The notes under the pieces were generated by a model. It was not told the origin of the DNA and did no database searches. It saw nothing but the letters and a program-made list of their open reading frames with translations. Position numbers and translations under genes: made by a program. Below, in pieces: positions 1-9,180 of a stretch of 64,000 nt of DNA (the stretch's first letter is position 1; each line of letters starts with the position of its first letter). The DNA comes from RDYJ01 sp034931405 (lineage in GTDB: Bacteria > Cyanobacteriota > Cyanobacteriia > Cyanobacteriales > Nostocaceae): assembly GCF_034931405.1 (NCBI RefSeq), contig NZ_JAYGHA010000003.1, forward strand, positions 62,001 to 126,000, read 5' to 3'.

Positions 1-2051
1 GGGTTAATTTTTGTCTGTGTTGGTGCTTGCGGTACTGGCAACATATCAGACCAGATTTGTGTGGAAGCATTTGTGAAGTCTGTAGAATTAGCTGCATCAT
101 TTCTCGGTAAATAAATTCCTGCCCCAGTAACTACACGTAAACCACCCACAAGATTTTCTTGTTCTGTGTTTTCTGGTGTTTGTGCTGCTGCATATTCCCA
201 GTCTCCATCTCTCTCGGTTGCTGCTAAATCAGCTAGTATTTGTACGCTGGTGCGACGGGTTCGAGGTGTAGGTTCATTACTCAAATCCCAATTAATACCT
301 GCTATATTTTGGGTATCGTCTAAGTTTGCACTGAGAAATTGCTTTTTCTCGTTGTCCCACCACATTTCAGGTAAGTTATTACCAACTAAAGTTCTATCAC
401 CTAAATATTGTTCTACGCTGGCTAATTCTTTTTGTAGTTTATCAATTGGTTCTGTCGCATGAGGTTTGAGTGAACTACCACTGATGTTTAATGATAATTT
501 ACTATTTCCAGATCCGGTTATACCATCACTACCATAAGGATAAACCCATCTATCTATTGGACGTAGTGTATCACCACTATCTTGTAATGGGTTACTGTTA
601 CCATTTACATCTGTTTGTTCATCACCAAAAGCAACTTCTGCAAAAGGTACGCGGCGAGTACGTCTTTTAAAATAAATTTCTAATTGATGACGACGAATGT
701 TGTCATATTGAGCAGGAGTATATCCTGTTTTTTGTTTTTGTTGATTAATTCCATCTTCGACTTCTTGGGGATCTGTTGTTAAAGAATTCGCAAATTGAGC
801 ATTAACTAATTGATTGATCCGCTTGGCGTAAGCTAAGTTATTGTAGGCTAAACTGCTGGGTGCGTTTGTAACAGATTTGTTTGATTTAACATCAGGATTA
901 TAGCCAGAAATATTCTCAGGATTAGTTGCTTTGTCTTTAAATAAATCAACTGTAGTTGCTGTTCCTAAATCAGCCGTATCTGTAAATCTCCCCGCACCTA
1001 ATTCACCACCAACAATAATCTGGGAATTTTCTGGTTCATAAAAACAAGAATTGGGACTGCTAATTTGATAAAGTCTGACACTACCTGAATTTGCACCAGT
1101 TAAAAGATTGCTATTTGTAAAAATTCGCCCGTTGATTTTAAAGTCTGCATCTGGTGTTATTTCTAAATCGTCTTCATAAATTATGGCGTGGTTATTGGGG
1201 GGAATTTGCGCTCTATCCTGTTGATATTCTAAAGCAGAAAAGCCTTTGTTACCTTGGTAAACTTCATAGTTATCTGCACCACCTGAAGTAATATTATTTT
1301 TGCTAGTGATAGGAACTGTGGCAGTGTAAACAAACAGGGCTTTTTTCATTTTGCTACCCATTTTAAACCAGCCATTAATATCTACTAATTCTGTATTTTT
1401 ACCAAATATATCTTGACATTTTGTACTCAAGTTACTAGGATTCATGGGTATGCTTCTAGCTTCTAGGGGAGTTCTAGAACGAGTATATTTATCATTAATT
1501 TTAGGAGGATTTTTAAAGTAAATTCCGTAAAGTGTATAACTATCAAATTTGCCATTATTATCGGTATCTATGGGAAATCTCCATGCTGTTTTCAGGGGTT
1601 CATTGCTTTGAAAATCTAATGTAAGTGTACTTTCATCACCAAAGGTATATTCATGAATATTATCAACTAAGTTTTTATCTAGTTCTTGATCTGATGGTAA
1701 GGCTCTGGGTATTCTTTTGTCTTGAAATAGTTTATTAATTTTGGCTCTAGCTCTGTCTATGGCTGGGATAGCTGCATTAATTACTGTTTGATTGACACGG
1801 ACGTTACTGGCGTGTTTTGACCTTTCAAATGAGCGAAACATAATCGCCAGGGTTAATAAAACAACTACCACGGAAACCATTGCTACTGTTGGTAATACGA
1901 AACCAGCATTGGTTGATTTTCGGGGTTTTTTGTTGAGAAAAATAGCTTTTATTAGCCAAGTAATTGCTTTTTTAACTGCACGTGAAAATTTAAGGATTAT
2001 CTGTTTAGAAATCCTGGTTTTAGCCTTGAGTGGCTGATATTTTTTGGACAT
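1..2051 (-). CDS. hpsA: HpsA-like hormogonium polysaccharide protein (3' end outside window)
   Basis: Read on the minus strand from ATG 2049-2051, an open frame of about 683 codons runs off the left edge of the window. The N-terminus is basic and then shows a prepilin-like site, Gly50/Phe51 (NAG-FVLP), followed by a hydrophobic helix of about 20 residues. The rest is a long, polar, Asn/Asp/Thr-rich exported region. This architecture, next to several pseudopilin genes, matches HpsA of the hormogonium polysaccharide (hps) locus of filamentous cyanobacteria. That role in slime secretion and gliding is known for the family and is inferred here. It is the last gene of the minus-strand cluster in this window. 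The name is less certain because another HpsA-like gene lies at 4529-5920. Confidence 0.75.
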   Translation of the reverse strand, partial: MSKKYQPLKAKTRISKQIILKFSRAVKKAITWLIKAIFLNKKPRKSTNAGFVLPTVAMVSVVVVLLTLAIMFRSFERSKHASNVRVNQTVINAAIPAIDRARAKINKLFQDKRIPRALPSDQELDKNLVDNIHEYTFGDESTLTLDFQSNEPLKTAWRFPIDTDNNGKFDSYTLYGIYFKNPPKINDKYTRSRTPLEARSIPMNPSNLSTKCQDIFGKNTELVDINGWFKMGSKMKKALFVYTATVPITSKNNITSGGADNYEVYQGNKGFSALEYQQDRAQIPPNNHAIIYEDDLEITPDADFKINGRIFTNSNLLTGANSGSVRLYQISSPNSCFYEPENSQIIVGGELGAGRFTDTADLGTATTVDLFKDKATNPENISGYNPDVKSNKSVTNAPSSLAYNNLAYAKRINQLVNAQFANSLTTDPQEVEDGINQQKQKTGYTPAQYDNIRRHQLEIYFKRRTRRVPFAEVAFGDEQTDVNGNSNPLQDSGDTLRPIDRWVYPYGSDGITGSGNSKLSLNISGSSLKPHATEPIDKLQKELASVEQYLGDRTLVGNNLPEMWWDNEKKQFLSANLDDTQNIAGINWDLSNEPTPRTRRTSVQILADLAATERDGDWEYAAAQTPENTEQENLVGGLRVVTGAGIYLPRNDAANSTDFTNASTQIWSDMLPVPQAPTQTKIN

Positions 2052-2238
2052 ATAAGGTAGATGCTACCTGTCAATTATTTGGCAGGTGTAGGTAGTGTTT
2101 TATTGACCTATATATAGACGTTGGGTGAATGTCTTTACATGGGCTTATAGTTTTTTATTTTGATATATTTGGCACTATTTTACATAGCGTATATATACGG
2201 GATTTTTCTATATAAGAGCTACTAACAGCTATATTCTG

Positions 2239-3000
2239 TTAGTTAATACTGGTTCTGGTAAATACAGTGGTTTTGACTTCCATTGTCTCATCTATATTTG
2301 TATCATTTGATAATTTGCCATACAAGAAAAGATCAACTTGTCTTCCACCTGTGTACACACAAGCATAAAAACCATTACCACCTGCTCTTGTACTACCACT
2401 GGGACAAGTCGGTAGTGTCGCTGGATCTCGAATTCCATCCACTAAAAAGTTATGATCAAGGGTAGCAGCAGAAGTAGGACTAGGAGCAGGAACTGTCAGA
2501 GCAGCAGTAACACCGGAACTAGGAGTGAGTAGAGGAGTAGCAGTACGAATAGGAACAGGGTTAGGAACGTTTGCATAACGCCAGATTGAGTTTGGCGATT
2601 CCCAACCAGTCGCGCTACCAGCTGTATAGTAAACAACTGTATATTGTCGGGGATTATATGCTGAACCGTTTTCAGGATTAGGAACAGGAACTCTCAAGCG
2701 CAAAACTCCTGTACCTGAAGTTATAGTTGTTGCTGGAGATGCAGTAGGAGATGGAGCAGCAATAGTTACTGTTCTTGCCATTCTAATTTCGTTGGCAATA
2801 TAATCTAAGGCACGATTTAAGTTAGTACGCCTATCACTTTCAAATTTTGCTTTTTGGTTTTGTTGTATTATGCCTACAAATGCTGTTCCAGCTAGAGCCA
2901 CAACAATTGACATTATTACTGCTGCTACTAAAACTTCTATTAAAGTAAATCCTTTGTTAACATCCACTTCAGATTGGATATTTTTGATGTCAGATTTCAT
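2239..3000 (-). CDS. hpsC: Type IV pseudopilin, HpsC/PilW-like
   Basis: The protein has about 253 residues and a prepilin motif (KG-FTLIEVLVAA, Glu at +5) followed by a hydrophobic helix, which is the signature for PilD cleavage. After the helix comes a basic stretch (RRTNLNRALDYIANEIRMA) typical of PilW/HpsC-type minor pseudopilins, then a beta-rich tail with Pro/Ala/Thr repeats. I start at ATG 3000 because AGGTGA lies about 6 bases upstream; an in-frame GTG at 3009 is less likely. It lies between the GspH-like gene and hpsA on the same strand and is probably co-transcribed. Family assignment as pseudopilin is firm; the HpsC name is an inference from order and shape. Confidence 0.72.
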   Translation of the reverse strand: MKSDIKNIQSEVDVNKGFTLIEVLVAAVIMSIVVALAGTAFVGIIQQNQKAKFESDRRTNLNRALDYIANEIRMARTVTIAAPSPTASPATTITSGTGVLRLRVPVPNPENGSAYNPRQYTVVYYTAGSATGWESPNSIWRYANVPNPVPIRTATPLLTPSSGVTAALTVPAPSPTSAATLDHNFLVDGIRDPATLPTCPSGSTRAGGNGFYACVYTGGRQVDLFLYGKLSNDTNIDETMEVKTTVFTRTSIN

Positions 3001-3051
3001 TTTTTTCACCTAGATAATCAATAAATTATTGCTGTTGATGAAAATACTTTA

Positions 3052-3561
3052 TTATTGAGTGCAACTAGCAGGAGCAGTCGTACCACTAGCACCAGTATAG
3101 TTGCCAGTTCTAATCAAGCCCAATGGAGTAGATAAAACCAGACATTTTCGGAAGTTATCACTGGAAGCATTTGCAGTCGGAGCAACAACAACTGTGATGC
3201 TCATGGAACTATTTCCTAAATAATCAAAATCAACAGCTGTAGCTGATGCTGCCAAGGATACATTGCTTAATGTGCGATCGCCTGTTAAAAGACAATTAAC
3301 ATTGGTTGTGGTGCTTCTAACTCTGGGCGTGGCTGTGTCCAGGGTGACATTACAAGTTCGTGATCTAGAGATCGCTTGTCTTTGTGCTTCTTTGATTGCT
3401 CCCTCAATGTTAGTGATTGCAGACTCTACAGTTCTTCTCTGAGACCATGCAAAGTAACTAGGTCCTGCCATAGCTCCCAGAATACCAATAAATACTACTA
3501 CTATTAGTGCTTCTAGGATTGTAAATCCCTGATTATCATTGAATACATTGGAATGACGCAT
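3052..3561 (-). CDS. GspH/FimT-like pseudopilin
   Basis: The 169-residue protein has a prepilin cleavage motif at Gly12/Phe13 (QG-FTILEALIVV, Glu at +5) and one hydrophobic helix. The following segment (RRTVESAITNIEGAIKEAQRQAISRSRTC) is typical of GspH/FimT minor pseudopilins, where helix alpha-1 leads into a small beta domain. GAGG lies about 9 bases before the ATG. Its first 26 bases overlap the end of the upstream pseudopilin gene, indicating translational coupling within one operon. The likely role is as a minor subunit of the pilus-like secretion machine used for hormogonium polysaccharide; that is inferred from context. Confidence 0.72.
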   Translation of the reverse strand: MRHSNVFNDNQGFTILEALIVVVFIGILGAMAGPSYFAWSQRRTVESAITNIEGAIKEAQRQAISRSRTCNVTLDTATPRVRSTTTNVNCLLTGDRTLSNVSLAASATAVDFDYLGNSSMSITVVVAPTANASSDNFRKCLVLSTPLGLIRTGNYTGASGTTAPASCTQ

Positions 3562-4324
3562 TGGGTATTACCTCACTGGATAGTCTAGCGACAACTTTAC
3601 TACTATTGGGAGAACCGTTATTATCTTCAACAACTAAATACCTTACTTGTAAAGTATTATAAGGAGGAGTATTAACGTTGGTATCATTTCGCATCAACCA
3701 TAGTCTTTGATTTGTATTAGTCATTGTTGCAGGATTAGCACCGACAACAGCTTCATAAGTAACACTTGCACCACTTTCAGTAACCGAAAATGTTCTGGAG
3801 GAGTCAATATAACTAGCACCTTGTGTTACTTGCTGCAAATAATTAGCTAGTCCTGTACTTGCAGATCCAGCACTGCATACTGTATTACTTACAACAACTG
3901 TAGTACCCGCAACTGGTGCTGGTGAAATTATCCCAGGATTGATGGTAATGGTTGGGGTAGCTGTGGGTATGGGGTTAGGGTTTGTAATAGTATAAACATT
4001 GGGAAAGCCCGGAAATTGGATTCTATCATTTGTTCTTAAGCCGTTGCCAGACGATAATCTTAAAGTTGTTGCACCCACAGTTGGAGTAGGAGTACCTGAA
4101 GCTACTACAGGAAAACTATAGTTACCAGCTAGATTTCTCACAACTTCCAAGTCTTTTTGTATCAAGTTAGTTGCTGTTGTGTATTTTTTAGCTTGAGCTT
4201 TAAATGCTGCGGAAACTACCAGCATTTGCATTGATACAGTTGTAAAGAAGGTGACTATGATAATAGCAGCTAAAACTTCAACGAGACTAAAACCCGAGTC
4301 TGGAGGATGTTTTGGAGTGTTCAT
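3536..4324 (-). CDS. hpsB: Type IV pseudopilin, HpsB/PilV-like
   Basis: The 262-residue protein begins with a short leader and a prepilin site at Gly11/Phe12 (SG-FSLVEVLAAI, Glu at +5). The hydrophobic helix is followed by FKAQAKKYTTATNLIQKDLEVVR, the pattern of PilV/HpsB pseudopilins with an Asp-Leu-Glu stretch. The C-terminal part is beta-rich and has several Thr/Pro-rich repeats (PTATPTI). It overlaps the downstream GspH-like gene by 26 bases. A gap of about 200 bases without recognisable coding content separates it from the upstream gene at 4529-5920. Pseudopilin identity is clear; the HpsB name is inferred. Confidence 0.72.
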   Translation of the reverse strand: MNTPKHPPDSGFSLVEVLAAIIIVTFFTTVSMQMLVVSAAFKAQAKKYTTATNLIQKDLEVVRNLAGNYSFPVVASGTPTPTVGATTLRLSSGNGLRTNDRIQFPGFPNVYTITNPNPIPTATPTITINPGIISPAPVAGTTVVVSNTVCSAGSASTGLANYLQQVTQGASYIDSSRTFSVTESGASVTYEAVVGANPATMTNTNQRLWLMRNDTNVNTPPYNTLQVRYLVVEDNNGSPNSSKVVARLSSEVIPNASFQCIQ

Positions 4325-4528
4325 AAATATGGAGATTAGTTTTGTGTAAAAAAACCATTTGATATGCAGCCTATTGATTTTAAGATTGACTTTGATAACT
4401 CCTATGGAATATGGAACACCACACTACCATAGGAATATAGGTTTGATTGTTACTACTCTGTGCTGATAGGCAACACTAGGAAGTTATTAGTATTAACAAC
4501 TAGCTACCAAGTCTATTAATTGTGTAAT

Positions 4529-5920
4529 TTAATTCACTCCATTTCGTTGCCAAGCTCTGATAGGTAAAATAGAAGGTGGTAAGGCAGCATTATCTGGCTG
4601 TAACCCAGTTAAATCGTTCCAAGCAGCTGTTTGTCTCACAACTACGTTGTTAGAGTTAGAACCACAACTCCCACCATTACTCCAGTTGTTTACCCAAATA
4701 GAACCGTTGATACCGCCATTATTACCTCCCCCAGCTACACCCGCTTGATATCTAGGTGCGAGGATGAAAGCGTCTACCACACGATTACCATTAAGACATA
4801 TCTCACCACCACTGGCTTTAGTGCCAAAAATTTGGAAATTGGTGGGTAAACAACCAGAAACACTGCCACAGGTATGATCAATATTAACATTTTTACTTAT
4901 ATCTCCAGATAAAAATATCACTACTCTCTGTCCTGGTGTAATTGTCAATGTGGTATTTCCACCACCCTTAACAATACCTGTAGCAGAATACACGTACCTT
5001 TGTTGACCATTAAAAGTGATAGGCAGATCAGGGGTAGCACCACCAAGCCGAGGTAGAGTGATGTTAGTATTTATCGTTCCCAAGGAAATAGTACCAGCAG
5101 TAGGTGGGTTGGTGGCATTATTGGCTGCGGCTGGCATTGTTGGTACTGTTGGCATGGGCAAATTTGTATATTGTGCAGAAAACTCGGGAGTAGTCGGATC
5201 TATTTTGATATTTGCCAAGTTAACACTACAACTATTAACTAAGACGTTACCTCTAATTGTGTTACCACCAGTACCATTGGTGTCATTAGGATTACCAATC
5301 CACACTCCAGGAACGGAAATATTGCCAATCTCAGGTGGTCGGACAGGAATAGCTACCTGTAACCTACTAATAGATTCATTTATCCCACTGCCTGTTCTGC
5401 CTTCAACGGTTAATATACCCATTGTCTGCAATGAGTTGTCTCCTGGATCAGCAGTCCTATAAGATACAAGTCTAAATTGTCCCTTGCTTGCATCTGTTAA
5501 GTCTACATTTGTCCAAGTAGCTATGTTGGCAAATTGCTGTATTGTAGTTGTGGATGCTGAACTACCAACACAAGAGGTGCTACTAATGCCAGGAATATTT
5601 GTGGGATTTGACCAACTTGCTTGAGATCCAGTATCAGGACAAACTCCTTGAGCGTTACGAGTTCCCAGGCAATCGGGATGTCTAGATAGTAAGCGATTTT
5701 CATTGATAAAGGCTTGATAATGGACAATGGCTTTTTCTGCGGCTCCTATGGCTCTATCTGTTTCTTTTTGTCTGGAAGCAACTACTTGATCTCCTTGGGA
5801 ACGCATAGTCATGGTTAATCCAACCAGTATCATGATTAAACCCATTGACACAGCAATTACCATCGCAAATCCTGATTCTCCTGTGTGGAGCAGTAAAGCC
5901 AGTTTTAATCTAGTGTTCAT
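4529..5920 (-). CDS. PilX/HpsA-like exported pilus-associated protein
   Basis: The 463-residue protein has a prepilin-like Gly17/Phe18 site (ESG-FAMVIAVSMGLIMIL) followed by a hydrophobic helix. The segment RSQGDQVVASRQKETDRAIGAAEKAIVHYQ resembles the N-terminal region of PilX/HpsA-type proteins. The remainder is a large beta-rich exported domain with several cysteines (CVGSS, CSVN, HTCGSVSGC, GGSCGS) that could form disulfides, and many Asn/Gly/Thr residues. It is the first gene of the minus-strand cluster; no other gene occurs upstream until 6458. Likely it works with the three pseudopilins and HpsA in an extracytoplasmic pseudopilus; this is inference. Confidence 0.62.
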   Translation of the reverse strand: MNTRLKLALLLHTGESGFAMVIAVSMGLIMILVGLTMTMRSQGDQVVASRQKETDRAIGAAEKAIVHYQAFINENRLLSRHPDCLGTRNAQGVCPDTGSQASWSNPTNIPGISSTSCVGSSASTTTIQQFANIATWTNVDLTDASKGQFRLVSYRTADPGDNSLQTMGILTVEGRTGSGINESISRLQVAIPVRPPEIGNISVPGVWIGNPNDTNGTGGNTIRGNVLVNSCSVNLANIKIDPTTPEFSAQYTNLPMPTVPTMPAAANNATNPPTAGTISLGTINTNITLPRLGGATPDLPITFNGQQRYVYSATGIVKGGGNTTLTITPGQRVVIFLSGDISKNVNIDHTCGSVSGCLPTNFQIFGTKASGGEICLNGNRVVDAFILAPRYQAGVAGGGNNGGINGSIWVNNWSNGGSCGSNSNNVVVRQTAAWNDLTGLQPDNAALPPSILPIRAWQRNGVN

Positions 5921-6457
5921 AATTTTTTCCGGGTATGGTTAATTATTTGACGATAAAGGTATATATCAAAGTCAGAGTCAGGAAAAGTCAGTTAATGTTT
6001 TTATACTGATTTAATAGCGACGTTAAAGATGAGCTATTGTTTCCTTGGATATTTTAATGGAGTATTTAGACTACTTGAGTGATTGCCGTCTGCATGAAAC
6101 TGTGATCAGAAGAAAAACGCAGGTGTTGATTTATTCCTAGTATACCCTATTATATTCTGACTAGTTTCAGTGACTGTACTGGATAGCTAAAGTTTGAGTG
6201 AAGACTGGGGAATAGATTTCAATAATTTCACTGTGCTATCTTATATCCGTGATATTACTCTCAAGCATAAAACCGTTGCAGATCACCGACTTCTTTAAGA
6301 AGCCTGGGATCTGACTAAATATGCATATAAAAAAACAATAGAACACAAAATAAATGTTCTACCGTTTTTCAGAGGAAACTATTTTTGATTTTTTCCACAA
6401 TGTGATAATAAATATCCATTGTTGTCCATATTTTGGGAATACTCAGTGATAATGAGT
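5921..6457. other. Intergenic region with one degenerate hairpin
   Basis: No coding sequence is recognised between the pseudopilin cluster and the PEP-CTERM gene, which converge on neither side (both are on the minus strand). At 6280-6312 there is a degenerate copy of the interspersed hairpin (arms related to AGATCCCCGACTTCT; here AGATCACCGACTTCT with an imperfect right arm). The promoter of the pseudopilin cluster should lie just right of 5920, but I cannot point to a convincing -35/-10 pair. Confidence 0.5.
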
Positions 6458-7141
6458 CTATGCTTTTTTTGCTATTTTTGACTTGCGTTGATAAGCCAAG
6501 AAGCCAGCAGTTGCTAGTAAACCAAGCATGGAAGAAGGTTCAGGAACAGAGCGGATACCAGCCACCAAAGCTATATCAGGTGTGCTTCCAAAATCTTCTG
6601 AGATCGTGTCTAGTTTAATCTTGATTTCACTGACATAATCGCCTATTGCAACACCAAAATCACTAAAGTCTATAAGGGCTACGTTGATGCTCCGCGTTGG
6701 ATTTGATGTCTCAAACCCAGTTTCAGTGGTTAGGTATTCCCCAAGCCCTTCTGAACCATTGATCTCGAATCTAAAGCTGTCGGGTAGACCAAGTTCAAAT
6801 ATGGCCAGATCATTACCTACAGAGTTTAATATAGGATTGCTGAAACCTAATGTTACAAAAGCGCCAGGTGTAGCAGAAAACGCAGACGTAGTAACCTGAC
6901 CATCTAGGAGTACACTATCTAAAGTTCCACCAGACGTAGTAAAACTTCCAAAAGATTCTAGTAACTCATCTGCAAGTGCTTGACTGTTTAAATCAATGCC
7001 CCCTACTGTTACCGCACTTGCAGGTTTAGCAAAAGCGCCTAATCCCAACATCATGCTACCTGCGGCTACACCCAAACCTAGAGAGCGTAGAGCCTTGTGA
7101 GAGAATAGTTGACCTAACTTTTTAAGTTCTAATGCAATCAT
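6458..7141 (-). CDS. PEP-CTERM sorting domain protein, exported
   Basis: The 227-residue protein starts with a signal peptide (SLGLGVAAGSMMLGLGAFAKPASA). It ends with the PEP-CTERM sorting signal: SVPEPSSMLGLLATAGFLAYQRKSK, that is a Pro-Glu-Pro motif, a hydrophobic helix and a basic tail. Such proteins are recognised and processed by an exosortase and are usually cell-surface or extracellular polymer-associated. The body is beta-rich and has no enzymatic motif I recognise. The start has GGAAGA about 7 bases upstream. No exosortase gene lies in the window. It is followed by no co-directional partner within 500 bases, so it is probably monocistronic. Confidence 0.85.
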   Translation of the reverse strand: MIALELKKLGQLFSHKALRSLGLGVAAGSMMLGLGAFAKPASAVTVGGIDLNSQALADELLESFGSFTTSGGTLDSVLLDGQVTTSAFSATPGAFVTLGFSNPILNSVGNDLAIFELGLPDSFRFEINGSEGLGEYLTTETGFETSNPTRSINVALIDFSDFGVAIGDYVSEIKIKLDTISEDFGSTPDIALVAGIRSVPEPSSMLGLLATAGFLAYQRKSKIAKKA

Positions 7142-7679
7142 TGTGATTCTTCCTTTTTATACAGTTGAGTTGTTTAGTGATTATTGATGCAGTGTGATTT
7201 TGCTATCTATAACAACCTAGTACGAGTATTATAATAATCACCGGGCGTAGGTTTCTGCATCAGTACAATCACTAAAATTACTTGATTCAAGCATCAGTAT
7301 AAACAATAAAACACACATTGAGTATATTTAGTCATGAAAAAGACTCAACTTCATGAAAACTTTACAGAGAAAAATTATTGATTCTAGGTGGCAAGAAATC
7401 AGCAACTTCAAAGTCATTGTGAGCTAGGGAAGGCTGAATTGATTGCAATAGTTGTGTTTGCGTTATGGTGAAAGTTATACAGTGCCTCTAAAAATTGCCG
7501 TTCTCTTTTTTATAAGAACAATTTTTACAATATATTTTTTCTGTGAATTTTTATTTTTTTATTTAAGTAAAATCTTGGGGTAGATGCAGTATTTTGTTTA
7601 TTCTGCTATCCCAAGGCAATAATCATCGATTATTTTTATAAACTAGGGGTACTTTTAATACCCCGCAAACGGCAAAAAT
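7142..7679. other. Intergenic region, no gene seen
   Basis: About 540 bases separate the PEP-CTERM gene from rpmB, both on the minus strand. The sequence is AT-rich, with long A/T runs around 7490-7570, and I find no open frame with a credible start. It must contain the promoter of the PEP-CTERM gene and the end of the rpmB transcript. The only structured piece is a small hairpin at 7646-7664. Confidence 0.5.
7646..7664 (-). terminator. Hairpin after rpmB, possible terminator
   Basis: GGGGTA and TACCCC form a 6-bp stem around a 7-base loop, 16 bases after the rpmB stop codon. There is no clean run of T after the stem on the minus strand, so termination is a guess. Confidence 0.35.
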
Positions 7680-7916
7680 TTAGTAATGGTTTAAATTGAT
7701 ACCAGCTTCTTTAGCCATTGCTTCTATACCTTTGCTATCAAGGGTTTTGATGGCTTTGGTAGAAAGTTTTAGTCTCACCCAACGATTACCACCAGACCAC
7801 CAAACTCGCTTGCTTTGCAGATTAGCTTGTTGTAGGCGCTTGGTGCGACGGTGGGAGTGGGAAACAGCCATTGCATTATTAGCTTTCTTACCAGTGAGTT
7901 CACAACGACGGGACAT
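7680..7916 (-). CDS. rpmB: 50S ribosomal protein L28
   Basis: The 78-residue protein matches bacterial L28 over its full length: MSRRCELTGKKANNAMAVSHSHRRTKR at the start, then QSKRVWWSGGNRWVRLKLSTKAIKTLDSKG. L28 is a structural protein of the large ribosomal subunit. The single N-terminal cysteine (C5) fits the zinc-free form. It is divergent from the hydrolase gene at 7962, with a 45-base gap that must hold the control regions of both. Typical stand-alone rpmB context for cyanobacteria. Confidence 0.97.
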   Translation of the reverse strand: MSRRCELTGKKANNAMAVSHSHRRTKRLQQANLQSKRVWWSGGNRWVRLKLSTKAIKTLDSKGIEAMAKEAGINLNHY

Positions 7917-7961
7917 TAAAATTTCTCCTGCTATTTGAATACAACCTTTCTATTCTAGACC

Positions 7962-8792
7962 ATGAATAAACAACGTCTCAGAAAACTGTTAATTGGCGAT
8001 TTTACCTGGAAACGAATGCTCAAGTCTGTAGTTTTTATCTATACTTTGTTTGCTGTCTATGTATATTTTCGGGCAGATAGTATGATTTTTCTGCCTCAAC
8101 CTTCTAGTTATGAAGATACTAAAAGCATTTTTAAGCTAAAAAATCAGAAAAATCAGCAAATTTCCGCAATTTATTTACCAAATCCTACGGCTAAGTATAC
8201 TATTCTTTATGTTCATGGAAATGCTGAAGATTTAGGTGATATTCAGGAAGTATTAGAAAAATTACGGGATTTGGGTTTTAACGTCTTTGCTTATGACTAT
8301 CGAGGTTATGGAACAAGTGAGGGAACACCTACAGAAACTGCTGCTTATGAAGATATTGATACTGCTTACAATTATTTAACTCAAGATTTAAAGATAAAAC
8401 CAGAGAAAATTATTGTTTTTGGGCGTTCAGTGGGGGGAGGTTCAGCGGTAGATTTAGCATCACGAAAAACCGTAGCTGGTTTAATTATTGAAAGTACATT
8501 TACTTCAGCTTTTCGGGTAGTTGTTCCTTTTCCGATTTTACCTTTTGATAAGTTTAATAATTTGGATAAAATCAAAAAAGTCAAATCTCCTGTTTTGGTA
8601 ATGCACGGTAAATTAGATGATATTATCCCTTTTGAGCATAGTCAAAGGTTGTTCGCTGCTGTAACTACACCTAAGCTTTATTTATGGATAGAGACAGCAA
8701 ATCATAATGATTTTGTTTCAGTTGCGGGAGACAAGTATGGTCAAACTTTGCGGGAGTTTACTAATTTAATATCGAAAAATCTATCCCCCTAA
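7962..8792 (+). CDS. Alpha/beta hydrolase, membrane-anchored (BEM46-like)
   Basis: The 276-residue protein has one N-terminal membrane segment (SVVFIYTLFAVYVYF), then an alpha/beta hydrolase fold. Visible signatures are the oxyanion region YVHGNAEDLG, the strand FAYDYRGYGTSEG, the nucleophile elbow GRSVGGG (Ser), Asp in MHGKLDDIIPFEHS and the C-terminal His in TANHNDF. These give a complete Ser-Asp-His triad. The arrangement is that of the BEM46/YqkD-type serine hydrolases often found in cyanobacteria. Substrate is unknown; probably an ester or peptide, with the active domain at the membrane. It is divergent from rpmB and followed by a repeat region. Confidence 0.85.
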   Translation: MNKQRLRKLLIGDFTWKRMLKSVVFIYTLFAVYVYFRADSMIFLPQPSSYEDTKSIFKLKNQKNQQISAIYLPNPTAKYTILYVHGNAEDLGDIQEVLEKLRDLGFNVFAYDYRGYGTSEGTPTETAAYEDIDTAYNYLTQDLKIKPEKIIVFGRSVGGGSAVDLASRKTVAGLIIESTFTSAFRVVVPFPILPFDKFNNLDKIKKVKSPVLVMHGKLDDIIPFEHSQRLFAAVTTPKLYLWIETANHNDFVSVAGDKYGQTLREFTNLISKNLSP

Positions 8793-8828
8793 ATATCTCA
8801 TTATCTCGTTCCCAGAAGAAACACATGA

Positions 8829-9164
8829 ATATGGGTTTTGTGTGTGTAATCGGCGATTAGAAATCGCTACTACACAAACGAAGTCCACCTCCGTGGACTA
8901 ACGAAAAATTGAGAGTTTGAAACCCATGAANNNNNNNNNNNNNNNNNNNNNNNNNNNNNNNNNNNNNNNNNNNNNNNNNNNNNNNNNNNNNNNNNNNNNN
9001 NNNNNNNNNNNNNNNNNNNNNNNNNNNNNNNNNNNNNNNNNNNNNNNNNNNNNNNNNNNNNNNNNNNNNNNNNNNNNNNNNNNNNNNNNNNNNNNNNNNN
9101 NNNNNNNNNNNNNNNNNNNNNNNNTATGGGTTTTGTGTGTGTAGCCGCGACTTATAGTCGCCAA
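8829..9164. repeat. Interspersed repeat, two partial copies around an assembly gap
   Basis: The segment TATGGGTTTTGTGTGTGTA occurs at about 8830 and again at 9125, separated by the N run. The first copy continues into small hairpins, including AGTCCACCTCCGTGGACT at 8882-8899. Both copies have the same orientation, so the missing sequence probably holds more of the same repeat. Open frames spanning the Ns are artefacts. Confidence 0.6.
8931..9124. other. Assembly gap (194 N)
   Basis: A run of unknown bases placed inside a repeat. The gap length should not be trusted, since scaffolders estimate it. Confidence 0.98.
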
Positions 9165-9180
9165 GGCTTCTATGATATAT

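Noticed and set aside
1792..2037. 81-codon plus-strand frame within hpsA
   Set aside because: It lies in the reverse strand of the HpsA-like gene, whose prepilin signal and length support the minus strand.
8898..9164. Two frames on opposite strands across the N run
   Set aside because: They consist mostly of unknown residues; the flanks are repeat sequence.
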